This document shows positions 19,404 through 27,720 of a stretch of DNA of 64,000 bases, one piece after another; within the stretch, counting starts at the first letter, position 1; each line of letters begins with the position of its first letter. A model generated the notes under the pieces. That model did not search any database. It had not been told where the DNA came from and was given only the letters and a program-made list of their open reading frames with translations. Source of the DNA: Sphingobacteriaceae bacterium (GTDB lineage: Bacteria > Bacteroidota > Bacteroidia > Sphingobacteriales > Sphingobacteriaceae); NCBI GenBank assembly GCA_014380615.1, contig JACMJM010000013.1, forward strand, positions 62,001-126,000, in the 5' to 3' direction. A program made the position numbers and the translations under genes.

Positions 19404-19889
19404 TCAGGACGGGAGCAAATTGCCGAACACTTTCTCGTGCCAGCTTTGATTAAAGGGAACTTCCCAATTGGTCTCCATCTCGCCCATGGTTTGAACCAGG
19501 TTATTAAACACGATGGTGTCTTTTGTTACCTTTCCTTCAGAAATAAGTATTTCAAACTCATCTCTGCCGCAGGAAGCAATACCCGCCGATCCATGATAGG
19601 CTATATTAAACCTGTCGAAAAGTTCAACATTAAATTCCTTCCCTACCTCTTTCATTAAATTTACAGACTTGTCTATCGAACATCCGGTAGCACCGGCCAG
19701 TTCTTCGTCAACCGCCAAAATAATAAACCTGTTATAGCGAATGGCTGCCATTGCCGTAAGTTTGTTGCCGTGGGCCTCCCATTGTGATATAAAGGAACTT
19801 AGCTTTTCCTTTATAGAATGCTCTTCCTGTAAAGAAAACGGGCGGTTCGACTGATAGATCCAAACTCTGGATTTTTTAGAAATTTCCAT
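19404..19889 (-). CDS. Small conserved Bacteroidota protein of unknown function
   Basis: A 161-aa soluble protein without signal or membrane segment. It resembles a small family widespread in Bacteroidota that databases often label ABC transporter ATPase, but no Walker A, Walker B or ABC signature is visible here, so that label should not be carried over. Predicted alpha/beta fold (RVWIYQSNRPFSLQEE, RYNRFIILAVDE, GCSIDKSVNLMKEVG). Function unknown. It converges on mtgA with a 9-nt gap. Confidence 0.7.
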   Translation of the reverse strand: MEISKKSRVWIYQSNRPFSLQEEHSIKEKLSSFISQWEAHGNKLTAMAAIRYNRFIILAVDEELAGATGCSIDKSVNLMKEVGKEFNVELFDRFNIAYHGSAGIASCGRDEFEILISEGKVTKDTIVFNNLVQTMGEMETNWEVPFNQSWHEKVFGNLLPS

Positions 19890-19939
19890 GATTCAAATTT
19901 ACGAATTTATTAAATTCGTAACCGTTAATAAACTCATTT

Positions 19940-20401
19940 ATGTTAGCCGCTTGCCAAAACTTTTTATTGAGTTCTTTTATTTTACTAACTCTCTTAACCG
20001 GGCTAACCAGTTTGAAGATAGATAGGGCGGAAGAATCGTGGATTTGGATTCAAAGGTGCTTGTTGCAGGCCTTTAACCATACTTCGGGTAATCAATTAAA
20101 AAAATGGGAGTTATCTGTTACTCCCGAGGGGTTTTTCCGGCTACGCAAATACTTTCTCTCCGGAAAGCAAGAGTATTTTTCATTTCATTTAAGTCGGTTG
20201 AAGGATATTAATTATAATGGTACCTCCCAGTGGGGAGACTTAATCTTTAAGGCCATTGAAGATGATATCATCGTGCAAACTTACAATGATCCTAAAGGCA
20301 ATATCGATTCTATGGCTACCATACTTTCCATACCGGTGCTTGATATGGAGCCAGAGCGTTTAGATAGCCTCAGAAATGCCTTAATCGTGTTTAAACATTA
20401 A
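19940..20401 (+). CDS. Exported hypothetical protein
   Basis: 153 aa. An N-terminal hydrophobic stretch (FLLSSFILLTLLTGLTSL) looks like a signal or anchor. The remainder is a mixed alpha/beta domain with no recognised motif. It diverges from the gene at 19404 with only 50 nt between them. A cell-envelope location is likely; the function is unknown. Confidence 0.6.
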   Translation: MLAACQNFLLSSFILLTLLTGLTSLKIDRAEESWIWIQRCLLQAFNHTSGNQLKKWELSVTPEGFFRLRKYFLSGKQEYFSFHLSRLKDINYNGTSQWGDLIFKAIEDDIIVQTYNDPKGNIDSMATILSIPVLDMEPERLDSLRNALIVFKH

Positions 20402-20429
20402 ATATTTTAATGCTTTTGTAATAAAAGTG

Positions 20430-20460
20430 TTGTTTAATTAAAGGATTGGTTATATCTTTG
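20430..20460 (+). promoter_or_regulatory. Promoter-like sequence before a mini-gene
   Basis: TTG at 20430-20432, 20 nt, then TATCTTTG at 20453-20460, matching TAnnTTTG. It lies 21 nt before the small ORF at 20482. Confidence 0.5.
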
Positions 20461-20481
20461 ACGGCACACAATACACCTAGG

Positions 20482-20571
20482 ATGACTAATTTTAAATTAT
20501 TTGCACGCGAATTTATCAGATTAATGCCGGGGTTTATACGTTTTGTATATAACAGAAGCATAAAGAACTGA
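20482..20571 (+). CDS. Possible 29-aa basic peptide
   Basis: ATG at 20482, stop at 20569-20571, encoding a short basic amphipathic peptide (MTNFKLFAREFIRLMPGF...). Its case rests on the good promoter-like sequence just upstream, the placement alone in a 186-nt gap, and a peptide-like pattern of Arg and Lys with aromatic residues. No family is known to me. It could equally be part of a small non-coding RNA. Confidence 0.35.
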   Translation: MTNFKLFAREFIRLMPGFIRFVYNRSIKN

Positions 20572-20587
20572 ACTGAAAGGCTTTCAT

Positions 20588-21409
20588 TTATAGGTTATTA
20601 GCCTTTGCTGTAATTTCGGCAATATCCAGTACTGTAATCTCTGGCTCTTTCTCAAAATGTTTAATCCCGTCGCGCAGCATCGTCATGCAAAACGGGCAGG
20701 ATACGGCTACGATATCGGCTCTGGTGTTGATTATTTCTTCTGCTCTTTCGATATTAATGTCTCTATGGCCAGGCTCAGGCTCTTTAAATAACTGTGCCCC
20801 GCCCGCGCCGCAGCATAAGCCATTTGATTTACACCGTTTCATTTCTACCAGGTCAGCATCAAGTACTTCGAGTGCTTTACGCGGGGCCTCATAAATTTTG
20901 TTACCCCTGCCAAGGTAGCATGGGTCATGAAAAGTAATTTTTTTGCCTTTAAAAGATTCGCCGTCAGCTTGTGTTAATCTGCCTTCATTGATAAGGCCCT
21001 GTATTAATTCACTATGATGTATTACCTCATAATTCCCTCCCAGGCCGGGATATTCATTCTTTAATGTATTGAAGCAATGGGGGCAGCCTGTTACAATTTT
21101 TTTTATGCTGTAACTATTCAGTACCTCAATAGCTGTGAATGCCTGCATTTGAAATAGAAACTCATTTCCCGCACGTTTTGCCGGATCTCCCGTGCATGAT
21201 TCTTCTGTGCCCAATACCGCATATCTGATTCCTACATGTTGGAGAATTTTGCAAATAGCAATGGTAATACGCTGTGCCCGTTCGTCGAAACTGCCAGCAC
21301 ATCCTACCCAAAATAAAATATCAGGTTGCTGCCCCTTAGCAGCTAATTCTGCCATGGTAGGTACAACTAACGGTTCATTTTTAGAATCAGTTGAAGGAAA
21401 ATTATCCAT
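20588..21409 (-). CDS. CCG-domain iron-sulfur oxidoreductase subunit (HdrB/LutA-like)
   Basis: A 273-aa soluble protein with two cysteine-rich CCG domains: CPHCFNTL... and FHDPCYLGRGN with SNGLCCGAGGAQLF, then CPFCMTMLRDG. Such domains bind a special 4Fe-4S cluster in heterodisulfide reductase B, lactate oxidase LutA and glycolate oxidase GlcF. It would take electrons from the membrane partner encoded 4 nt upstream (21414-22712). The electron donor and acceptor cannot be told from sequence. No flavin dehydrogenase gene is next to it in this window. Confidence 0.87.
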   Translation of the reverse strand: MDNFPSTDSKNEPLVVPTMAELAAKGQQPDILFWVGCAGSFDERAQRITIAICKILQHVGIRYAVLGTEESCTGDPAKRAGNEFLFQMQAFTAIEVLNSYSIKKIVTGCPHCFNTLKNEYPGLGGNYEVIHHSELIQGLINEGRLTQADGESFKGKKITFHDPCYLGRGNKIYEAPRKALEVLDADLVEMKRCKSNGLCCGAGGAQLFKEPEPGHRDINIERAEEIINTRADIVAVSCPFCMTMLRDGIKHFEKEPEITVLDIAEITAKANNL

Positions 21410-21413
21410 TGTA

Positions 21414-22712
21414 TTAAGAGTTTTTTGCCCAGTTTAAACGGTCTGATGCCGAATATTTCCAGGGGGCGGCATTGTTTTCAATATTGTTAAACATGTTGTT
21501 GATGCTTGAAGGTGCTTTGGATTCTTCCATTACAATGTATCGGCGCAGGTCTATGATAATGGCCATGGGGTCTATGTTTACCGGGCAAGCCTTTAAACAT
21601 GCCTGGCAGGTGGTACAGGCCCAAATTTCTTCTCTTGTAATATAATCGTCCAACAGATTCTTGCCATCATTATATTCTGATCCCCGCATGTCGAGATTCC
21701 TTCCGAATTCTGTTAAACGGTCGCGGGTGTCCATCATGATTTTTCTGGGGGAAAGCAGCTTGCCGGTAATGTTTGCTGGACATTCTGAGGTGCATCGGCC
21801 ACATTCTGTACAGGTATAGGCGTCCATTAAACTCTTCCACGACAAATCGGTTACATCTCTGGCACCGAAGCTTCCTGTACTGCCCGGCTCAGGTACAAAA
21901 CCTGGATCGAGCATTGCCTTTACCTCGTTGGTTACCGATGGCATATTATTTAGTTCACTTTTAGGTGTGAGACTGGAATAATAAGTGTTAGGAAAAGCCA
22001 TTAAAATGTGCAGGTGCTTTGAATAGGGAAGATAGTTTAAAAAAATAAATATGCCTGTAATATGCAACCACCAAAAGAAACGCTCGGCTAAGTAAAGGCT
22101 GCTTGTGCTTTCTGGTAAATGGCTCGCAATTACCGAGCTAACCGGGAAAGCGGCAGAAGATAATGCCTCTCCGTATGTAAGTTGCGTTAACCGGTAATCC
22201 GCCGCATTCATAAGCAAAAAAGCCGACATTAAAATTATTTCGAAGTACAAAATGTAATTCGCATCAGAGCGTGGCCAGGCAGTCATTTCCACGCCGAAAA
22301 ATCGCTTTATCCTGATCACATTCCTTCGGATAAGAAAGATAGCGCAGGCTAGTATTATACTTAATGCCAGCCATTCGAATGCGGCAATCAGAAATGTATA
22401 GAATGAGCCCAGGGGCTTCGCGAAAATCCGGTGTGTTCCGAAGATGCCGTCAATGATGATTTCGATAATCTCGATATTGATGATGATGAACCCCGCATAC
22501 ACAAAGAAATGTAATAATGCCGGAATAGGCCTCGCCGCCATCTTAGTTTGCCCGAATGCCACTTTAAGCATGATCTTGAAGCGCTCAGCGGGGAAATCTG
22601 AACGATTTTCTGGTCGGCCAAGCCTGATGTTGCGAACTATTTTCTTACTATTTTTAGAAAAAAAAGTTATCGCCGAAAGTAACAAAAGCAAGAACAGTGC
22701 CTGTTGAATCAT
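21414..22712 (-). CDS. Membrane-bound 4Fe-4S ferredoxin-type electron transfer protein
   Basis: 432 aa. The first ~240 residues hold about five membrane helices (IQQALFLLLLLSAITFF; FFVYAGFIIINIEIIEIII; FLIAAFEWLALSIILACAIF and others), resembling the NarI/HdrE-like cytochrome b part. The soluble C-terminal half has two 4Fe-4S motifs: CTECGRCTSECP and CTTCQACLKACP. The family occurs with a CCG-domain protein, as here (4 nt before the next gene), and passes electrons between the quinone pool and a soluble oxidoreductase. His residues in the membrane part could bind heme. Confidence 0.87.
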   Translation of the reverse strand: MIQQALFLLLLLSAITFFSKNSKKIVRNIRLGRPENRSDFPAERFKIMLKVAFGQTKMAARPIPALLHFFVYAGFIIINIEIIEIIIDGIFGTHRIFAKPLGSFYTFLIAAFEWLALSIILACAIFLIRRNVIRIKRFFGVEMTAWPRSDANYILYFEIILMSAFLLMNAADYRLTQLTYGEALSSAAFPVSSVIASHLPESTSSLYLAERFFWWLHITGIFIFLNYLPYSKHLHILMAFPNTYYSSLTPKSELNNMPSVTNEVKAMLDPGFVPEPGSTGSFGARDVTDLSWKSLMDAYTCTECGRCTSECPANITGKLLSPRKIMMDTRDRLTEFGRNLDMRGSEYNDGKNLLDDYITREEIWACTTCQACLKACPVNIDPMAIIIDLRRYIVMEESKAPSSINNMFNNIENNAAPWKYSASDRLNWAKNS

Positions 22713-22827
22713 ATTATAGGAACAGATCTTTTCTCAATCCAGTTCAGGGTAAAAGTTGGAAAAAAAACTGGCTTAACGTTAAAATAGGAATATTTTAAAA
22801 AATGTTTTTATAAACCAAAAAAGACGC

Positions 22828-22835
22828 TACATTTG
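22828..22835 (+). promoter_or_regulatory. -7 promoter element of tRNA-Phe
   Basis: TACATTTG matches TAnnTTTG and lies 16 nt before the tRNA. The -33 element is weak (a T-run at 22805-22809). A 26-bp perfect inverted copy of this stretch lies at 45616-45641. Confidence 0.7.
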
Positions 22836-22851
22836 CAGTCCCAAAGGGGCT

Positions 22852-22924
22852 GGTACCATAGCTCAGTTGGTAGAGCAAAGGACTGAAAATCCTTGTGTCG
22901 CTGGTTCGATTCCAGCTGGTACCA
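22852..22924 (+). tRNA. tRNA-Phe (anticodon GAA)
   Basis: A full cloverleaf can be drawn: acceptor GGTACCA/TGGTACC, D arm GCTC..GAGC, anticodon stem AAGGA/TCCTT with loop CTGAAAA (GAA anticodon), T arm GCTGG-TTCGATT-CCAGC, discriminator A. CCA is not encoded. Its 3' end is the attachment site of the 22.6-kb element and is restored intact by the insertion. Confidence 0.97.
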
Positions 22925-22931
22925 CAGAAAA
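22908..22931 (+). repeat. attL, 24-bp direct repeat in the tRNA-Phe 3' end
   Basis: It begins GATTCCAGCTGGTACC and covers the last 17 nt of the tRNA plus ACAGAAAA-type flank. An exact copy is at 45518-45541. Sequence diverges on both sides of the copies, which defines the crossover segment of a tyrosine recombinase. Confidence 0.92.
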
Positions 22932-22961
22932 GCCACTTGATTTAATCATGATGGCTTTTTT
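22928..22961 (+). terminator. Element-borne terminator for tRNA-Phe
   Basis: Stem AAAAGCCA / TGGCTTTT followed by T residues, directly after the tRNA. The original chromosomal terminator now sits beyond attR (45539-45570), so the element supplies a substitute. Confidence 0.7.
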
Positions 22962-23440
22962 GATTTAATGGGTGTCGGTTAAGGTATCTCTTTTAGCTCT
23001 TTTTCTTACATGAAACTATATAATTTAAAGTAGATTGATGTGGAGGTGGTCCTAGACCAACTCTTACCTACAGGTATTTTAAACCTTTTCAGTGCAAACT
23101 CTAATTCCCTGTCTTGAACTATAGACTTTGTTTCGCATTAATTTAAATCAATCCCCAATCTTATTAGCCGAAAATAGTGGCACATACTATCATTCTAACA
23201 ACCAAAAAGGGGTACTAATTATCAACTCGCTCTTTAATATTTGTTAAATCTAGTCATCTACTAACTGCTATTAGGTACATAGTATCCAAAAGATAGTATA
23301 AATTTTTATATGTGTACTAGGAATCAGGGACCACCTCACTCCCAACAGCCCCTACCGGATTTTGGCAAGCAAGCCCCCCGCCTCGTATGGTGTGGTTCTG
23401 TTTGTCAAATTCACTCATCTCAACACGTAATTTTAAATTT
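22962..23440. other. Gene-free left end of the element
   Basis: About 480 nt without a supportable gene. It contains TGGGTGTCGG at 22969-22978, which recurs near the right end (45397-45406) and may be an integrase arm site, and a distinctly GC-rich patch at about 23330-23400 just before the first element operon that could be a leader or promoter region. Confidence 0.5.
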
Positions 23441-23884
23441 ATGCAAAACGAAATCAAAGTCCTGAACAAGGCAGAAAGAATGAACGGAGTAAAAGCTTTG
23501 GAAAGCGCAGGCTTCCCTGCAATAAGAAGCGGCTTAGGCGTTCCGAACGGAAAGTATCTCTTTACCACGCCAAACAGTGAACAGATTTATGCCACTAAGG
23601 CAATTTCAACCGCTAAAGGCAACTTCGGACTAACGATGATTGCAGGAGTATTGAAGGGTAAAGACGCAGAAAGCCAAGAGGTAAACATTAGGTACGGTTT
23701 AACTACAATTGATAAGCAATTTGTGGTTACCTACGACCACTTTATGTTGGTTGAGCCTAATCAAGCCTATGATGTAGAGGTTTTAAACGGCAGGGTTAAA
23801 ACTTTATCCTTGGTGCAAGCTGATGTTATCGACACTTCTGAAGTAATTCAAACTAAGAAGAAAAAAGCAGCTCTTGAGTTGTAA
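23441..23884 (+). CDS. Hypothetical protein of the element's recombination operon
   Basis: 147 aa from the ATG at 23441 (MQNEIKVLNKAERMNGVKAL). An upstream in-frame ATG at 23387 would add an unlikely 18-residue tail. It has no signal and no known motif; a beta-rich core (YGLTTIDKQFVVTYDHFML) is followed by a Lys-rich tail (TKKKKAALEL). It is first in a rightward group with the Sak4-like ATPase and the DUF3871 protein, so a role in DNA maintenance or recombination is an inference from context. Confidence 0.7.
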   Translation: MQNEIKVLNKAERMNGVKALESAGFPAIRSGLGVPNGKYLFTTPNSEQIYATKAISTAKGNFGLTMIAGVLKGKDAESQEVNIRYGLTTIDKQFVVTYDHFMLVEPNQAYDVEVLNGRVKTLSLVQADVIDTSEVIQTKKKKAALEL

Positions 23885-23973
23885 CGCAAGGGAGACTTCG
23901 GTCTCCTTTTTTATTAACGATTTACCAACCATCAGCGTTGGTTTATCCATCCTTAAATCAATCATCAAAAATT

Positions 23974-24834
23974 ATGAACTTAAGAAAAGCCGAAAGGCAG
24001 CAAGCTCGTATTCGCATGGGTCTGCAAGGTCCATCTGGTTCAGGCAAGACTATGGGTGCTTTATTAGTTGCTTATGGGATTACCAGCGACTGGAACAAGA
24101 TTGCGGTAATAGATACTGAAAACAACAGTGCAGACTTATACGCACATCTTGGTCCTTTTAATGTGTTGAGTCTATCAGCGCCTTATTCTCCTGAACGCTA
24201 TATCCAAGCCGTTCAGTCATGTGAACAAGCAGGAATGGAAGTTATCATTATTGATTCCATCAGCCATGAATGGGAAGGTACAGGCGGTATTCTTGAAACG
24301 CATAGCAATATGATTGGTAACAGCTTCACGAACTGGTCTAAACTTACCCCGAGGCACAATCAGTTTATCAATGCTATGCTATCCTCTAAATGTCATGTTA
24401 TAGGCACTATCCGAAGTAAGCAAGACTATGTACTTGCTGAGAAGAATGGAAAAATGGTTCCTGAGAAAGTTGGATTAAAGGGTGTACAGCGTGAGGGTAT
24501 GGACTATGAACTTACTCTGGTTCTTGAAATAGACATCAAGCAGAACGTTACCGCTACAAAAGACCGAACTGGACTTTTCATGAACAAGCCTGAATTTAAA
24601 CTCAACTCAGATACAGGGATACAAATTTTAGAATGGTGTAAGCGAGGCATTGACGAAACGGCTGTCAAAGAAATGATTGAACGTAGTAATGATGTTCAGA
24701 GCTTAAGGGAAATATTTAATTCTTACCCCGAGTTCCAGGTTATCTTAAATGAGAATTTCCAGGCTCGGAAGAAAGCACTTGTAACACCTCCTGAGACCAA
24801 ACCATCCGCTAAACCTAAAACTGCAAAAGCATGA
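23974..24834 (+). CDS. Sak4-like RecA-fold ATPase
   Basis: 286 aa from the ATG at 23974. Walker A is GPSGSGKT at residues 19-26 and Walker B is MEVIIIDSISHEW. The long RecA-like core then shows KVGLKGVQREGMDYEL, common in phage and mobile-element ATPases of the Sak4 type, which assist single-strand annealing or recombination during element replication. The C-terminal ~60 residues are variable and Lys/Pro-rich. Its stop overlaps the next start by 4 nt (ATGA), so the two genes are translationally coupled. Confidence 0.8.
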   Translation: MNLRKAERQQARIRMGLQGPSGSGKTMGALLVAYGITSDWNKIAVIDTENNSADLYAHLGPFNVLSLSAPYSPERYIQAVQSCEQAGMEVIIIDSISHEWEGTGGILETHSNMIGNSFTNWSKLTPRHNQFINAMLSSKCHVIGTIRSKQDYVLAEKNGKMVPEKVGLKGVQREGMDYELTLVLEIDIKQNVTATKDRTGLFMNKPEFKLNSDTGIQILEWCKRGIDETAVKEMIERSNDVQSLREIFNSYPEFQVILNENFQARKKALVTPPETKPSAKPKTAKA

Positions 24835-25829
24835 GAAAGCAAAAATTAAAAGAACCTATTGTGGACTCTCCGGGTACACAGCTTATTGATGTAAATGAAA
24901 CGGGTTTATCAACAGATAAGCCCTTTATTATTTCCAATACGGTTCAGTGTCCCATATCAGAAATGAGAGACTCTCATATTATACCAGTATTTGTTAAGGA
25001 TAATGAACCAGCAATAAATCATACAGATTTCATAGAAGTGGTTCAGGAAGTTGCTAAAACATTCTACAGAGGTGAGACTATTTTACAACCGAACATAAGA
25101 GTCAGCCATCCGATAAAAGGGCGTATACCAGAGGCCAGATTGAAGCAAGCCAAGGATTTGGAAGAAAGCGAGAAAACCATCTACTATGAACGCATGGCCT
25201 TCATTATGGAAATCCCCTCAGTTGTAGATACTGTATCGGGAAACCAGCTAACACTTACAATTGGAGGTGTTAAAGCTTACAATTTGGACAACCTATATAA
25301 CCGAAAAGGTGTGGACGAACACTTTAAAGTATTTATTGGATTTCAAAATAAGGTGTGTACTAACCTTTGTATATCTTCTGATGGATATGTGAAGGACCTT
25401 AAGGTTAAGTCCATAGACCAACTCATGGATGGAATTCTGTCGATGGTCCAAAGGTATGACCCGGTGTTACATCTTAAGCAAATGAAGCGAATGGACCAAT
25501 CAGCATTATCCGAACAACAGTTCGCTATGCTGATAGGAAGATGCAGAATGTACCCGTATGTCCCAAAGGATTTAAAGAAAGAGATTCAGCCCCTGGAGTT
25601 TGTTGACACCCAATTGGGTTCAGTAGTTCGAGATTACTATACAGACGAGAGCTTCTGTCGGGAAATTGACGGTAGCATAAATCTGTGGAAGGTATATAAC
25701 CTTTTTACCGGAGCAAATAAGAGTAGTTACATTGACACTTTTCTCGAACGTGCGGATAATGCATATCACTTCACTGGTAGCTTAGCATCAGCAATTGAGC
25801 AAAAGCATCACAACTGGTTTCTCAATTGA
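24831..25829 (+). CDS. DUF3871 family protein
   Basis: 332 aa. It matches my memory of the DUF3871 family found on Bacteroidota integrative elements (PNIRVSHPIKGRIPEARLKQ; NQLTLTIGGVKAYNLDNLY; KVFIGFQNKVCTNLC). The same pattern, a short N-terminal head and a domain with FxGFxNKVCTNLC, recalls DUF932-type phage proteins of unknown role. Coupled to the Sak4-like ATPase by a 4-nt overlap, which suggests a joint part in element DNA processing. Confidence 0.75.
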   Translation: MRKQKLKEPIVDSPGTQLIDVNETGLSTDKPFIISNTVQCPISEMRDSHIIPVFVKDNEPAINHTDFIEVVQEVAKTFYRGETILQPNIRVSHPIKGRIPEARLKQAKDLEESEKTIYYERMAFIMEIPSVVDTVSGNQLTLTIGGVKAYNLDNLYNRKGVDEHFKVFIGFQNKVCTNLCISSDGYVKDLKVKSIDQLMDGILSMVQRYDPVLHLKQMKRMDQSALSEQQFAMLIGRCRMYPYVPKDLKKEIQPLEFVDTQLGSVVRDYYTDESFCREIDGSINLWKVYNLFTGANKSSYIDTFLERADNAYHFTGSLASAIEQKHHNWFLN

Positions 25830-25838
25830 TGTCTTGGT

Positions 25839-26081
25839 ATGAGTTTTTTGGAAATCAGTCAATGGTGTAATCCACGTAGTGTATTAGTGGTAAATGAAGC
25901 AGGGAAACTTAAACGGCTCAACTGCCCCTTCACCGTTATATGTATTGATGCAGTTGGCGATTTGGATGAATTTATGCTTTATCAAGTCAGTTCAGTAAAA
26001 ATGACTGAACAAGGGAAGATAGTCTACAATGTAGCTGGAAATTTCTTCTTTCATTCTGCATTCAAGATTATTGAACAGTAG
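25839..26081 (+). CDS. Small hypothetical protein
   Basis: 80 aa, starting 9 nt after the DUF3871 gene and probably in the same transcript. A beta-rich small domain (LKRLNCPFTVICIDAV; MLYQVSSVKMTEQGKIVYNV). It reads like a small ligand- or DNA-binding barrel, but no family is recognised. Confidence 0.6.
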   Translation: MSFLEISQWCNPRSVLVVNEAGKLKRLNCPFTVICIDAVGDLDEFMLYQVSSVKMTEQGKIVYNVAGNFFFHSAFKIIEQ

Positions 26082-26258
26082 CCCAATTCTGTTCAGAGAG
26101 GCTTATGCTGTATTTTCTACCATTTCTTTTGAGACGGTTTACCTCTATAAAACAAAACCCCTGAAAAGAAACCAAAGAGCTCGTTATGTTAATTCCTAAA
26201 ATATCTATCTTTAGGGGTAGAAAAAGAAAATATTACATAGCGTTTAGCTAACAAACCT

Positions 26259-26401
26259 GTCAGTAGAACCGACCAAATTCAATTGATGTACAGGAAGTTA
26301 AGCAATAACGCCCATGCTGTAAAAGCGTGGGCTATTGCTTGCTTGTACATCGGGCTCTTGGTCGGGCCTTACTGACGAGTGAGTGATTAGTCCCACGCTT
26401 T
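26259..26401 (+). ncRNA. Long nested hairpin with a competing alternative pairing
   Basis: Four stacked helices fold on one axis: GTCAGTA 26259-26265 with 26370-26376; CCGACCA 26269-26275 with 26359-26365; GATGTACA 26285-26292 with 26344-26351; and an inner arm 26300-26318 with 26324-26340 (AAGCAATA...GCCCATGCT / AGCGTGGGC...TATTGCTT). The segment AAAGCGTGGG (26322-26331) can instead pair perfectly with CCCACGCTTT (26392-26401), just before the lipoprotein gene at 26414. This is the layout of an RNA switch or attenuator, but a DNA cruciform (origin or transfer site) is possible too. Confidence 0.55.
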
Positions 26402-26413
26402 AACAGTAATTGA

Positions 26414-27214
26414 ATGAAAAATCTTATCCTTATTACAATCTCTACAATTCTATTTTACGCTAGTGGATGTTCCTCAGGAAGTCGCCAAGCTGTCTCCAAT
26501 GATAGTATCATTAACGAAAATGAATCATTAAACGATTGGTCACGAATTATTAATCTGCCAATCTATGGTCTTGATGCTTCCGAATTTATTATTCCTCGAT
26601 TCTTGGATACATCGAAATTTATAAACATTCACAAGATAGCTAGCAAAAGGAAATCTCTAACCAGATTATCTAACCAGGCGAGTTTCTTGGGATTCACTTT
26701 GTCCAATGAGCTTAATTGGAAGAACCACTACAACCTGCTTATAAAAGAGAAGGTACTTGACACTATGTATGAAGATTGTAGTTCAAGGTCTGTAATCCAT
26801 TTCAAGATCAACGAAAACTCATACCTAATAGAACCCGCTATTTTTTCTGATGGCCGAAAGATTGAACAACTAACGTTTTCTTTTCATTCTCCTACATATT
26901 CTTCAAATGACGCAAAGGCAAAGTACCTAGATGAAGTTATAGAGAAGTTGGTGGATAAATATGGGCAAAAATACTACATAACCTATTTAGAGCCATTTAC
27001 TGAATTAGGCTTGATTTGGTTGGACAGTTATGGTAACCTAATAATATATGTTTTACCAAAAAAAAATCACTACGAACAATCAGCTTCATGTGAACTAACT
27101 TGGCACGACCGGTCTGTCGGCCAATTAGCCATCTGTAGCTTTGATTACTTTTTAAAGGACTACAAATTCAGCAAAACGGAGACGAGAGATATAAAGGTGA
27201 TAGAACATTTCTAA
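26414..27214 (+). CDS. Putative lipoprotein of unknown function
   Basis: 266 aa with a lipoprotein signal (MKNLILITISTILFYASGC, lipobox ASGC). The mature part has no recognised domain; patches such as FKINENSYLIEPAIFSDGR and YGQKYYITYLEPFTELGLIW suggest a mostly beta structure. It lies alone between the structured leader (26259-26401) and a 500-nt gene-free stretch. As cargo of the element it could be an entry-exclusion or envelope factor, but nothing in the sequence proves this. Confidence 0.65.
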   Translation: MKNLILITISTILFYASGCSSGSRQAVSNDSIINENESLNDWSRIINLPIYGLDASEFIIPRFLDTSKFINIHKIASKRKSLTRLSNQASFLGFTLSNELNWKNHYNLLIKEKVLDTMYEDCSSRSVIHFKINENSYLIEPAIFSDGRKIEQLTFSFHSPTYSSNDAKAKYLDEVIEKLVDKYGQKYYITYLEPFTELGLIWLDSYGNLIIYVLPKKNHYEQSASCELTWHDRSVGQLAICSFDYFLKDYKFSKTETRDIKVIEHF

Positions 27215-27720
27215 TTTGGCGTTTAGCCTCTTGTTTTATACTTCCTTATGGAGATCTGCAAGGGTAGTCGACAAGTCCGGTGCGAAAAAGATAGCGGGAT
27301 GCTACATCGCTACGATTGGTTTTCGGGCGCTACTATGCTCCCCGGTATTGCCACTGCGAAACTTCCGAGAGAATGTCTGTCCTAGTTAAAAAGTATGGCC
27401 AATCTTTTTTTTTCGAAGCAGAATTAGATTCATGTTAACAATCTTTCTAAGATTGATTAGGCTTTGATATGTCCACCATTTAAGCATCATGCCTTTCGAT
27501 ATGTGTTCTCCTAGGGGACAGTATTCTTATTTTTCAAGTTTGTTTTGATACTTGATTAATGACTTAATGGCTGATGTTTTTAACGAAACTCTACTAAAAA
27601 CTTTCCTGCATTTTTTTATATGGAACGAGTCCAGTAATAGTACTTTTTAGGAAGTGTATATTTTGGGTCTGGATTATTAAAATTACATTTATAAAATCAA
27701 AATAACACAAACCTTTGAAT
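27215..27720. other. Gene-free stretch with a GC-rich island
   Basis: About 500 nt with no supportable ORF. Positions ~27245-27385 are much more GC-rich than the surroundings and hold short pairings (TAGCG / CGCTA near 27291-27313). The rest is A/T-rich and ends in a promoter-like sequence. The island may be a structured RNA or the remnant of a lost gene. Confidence 0.45.
27663..27691 (+). promoter_or_regulatory. Likely promoter of the hydrolase-caspase operon
   Basis: TTG at 27663-27665, 18 nt, TACATTTA at 27684-27691 (7 of 8 to TAnnTTTG), 29 nt before the start codon at 27721. Confidence 0.5.

Noticed and set aside
19404..19889. Label ABC transporter ATPase for the 161-aa protein
   Set aside because: No Walker A, Walker B or signature motif; the database name of this family appears to be a misnomer.
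26240..26401. Long palindrome as an integron attC site
   Set aside because: Core sites GTTRRRY/RYYYAAC are not placed at the ends of the palindrome, and no integron integrase is present.
26259..26401. Retron non-coding RNA
   Set aside because: No reverse transcriptase gene is near.
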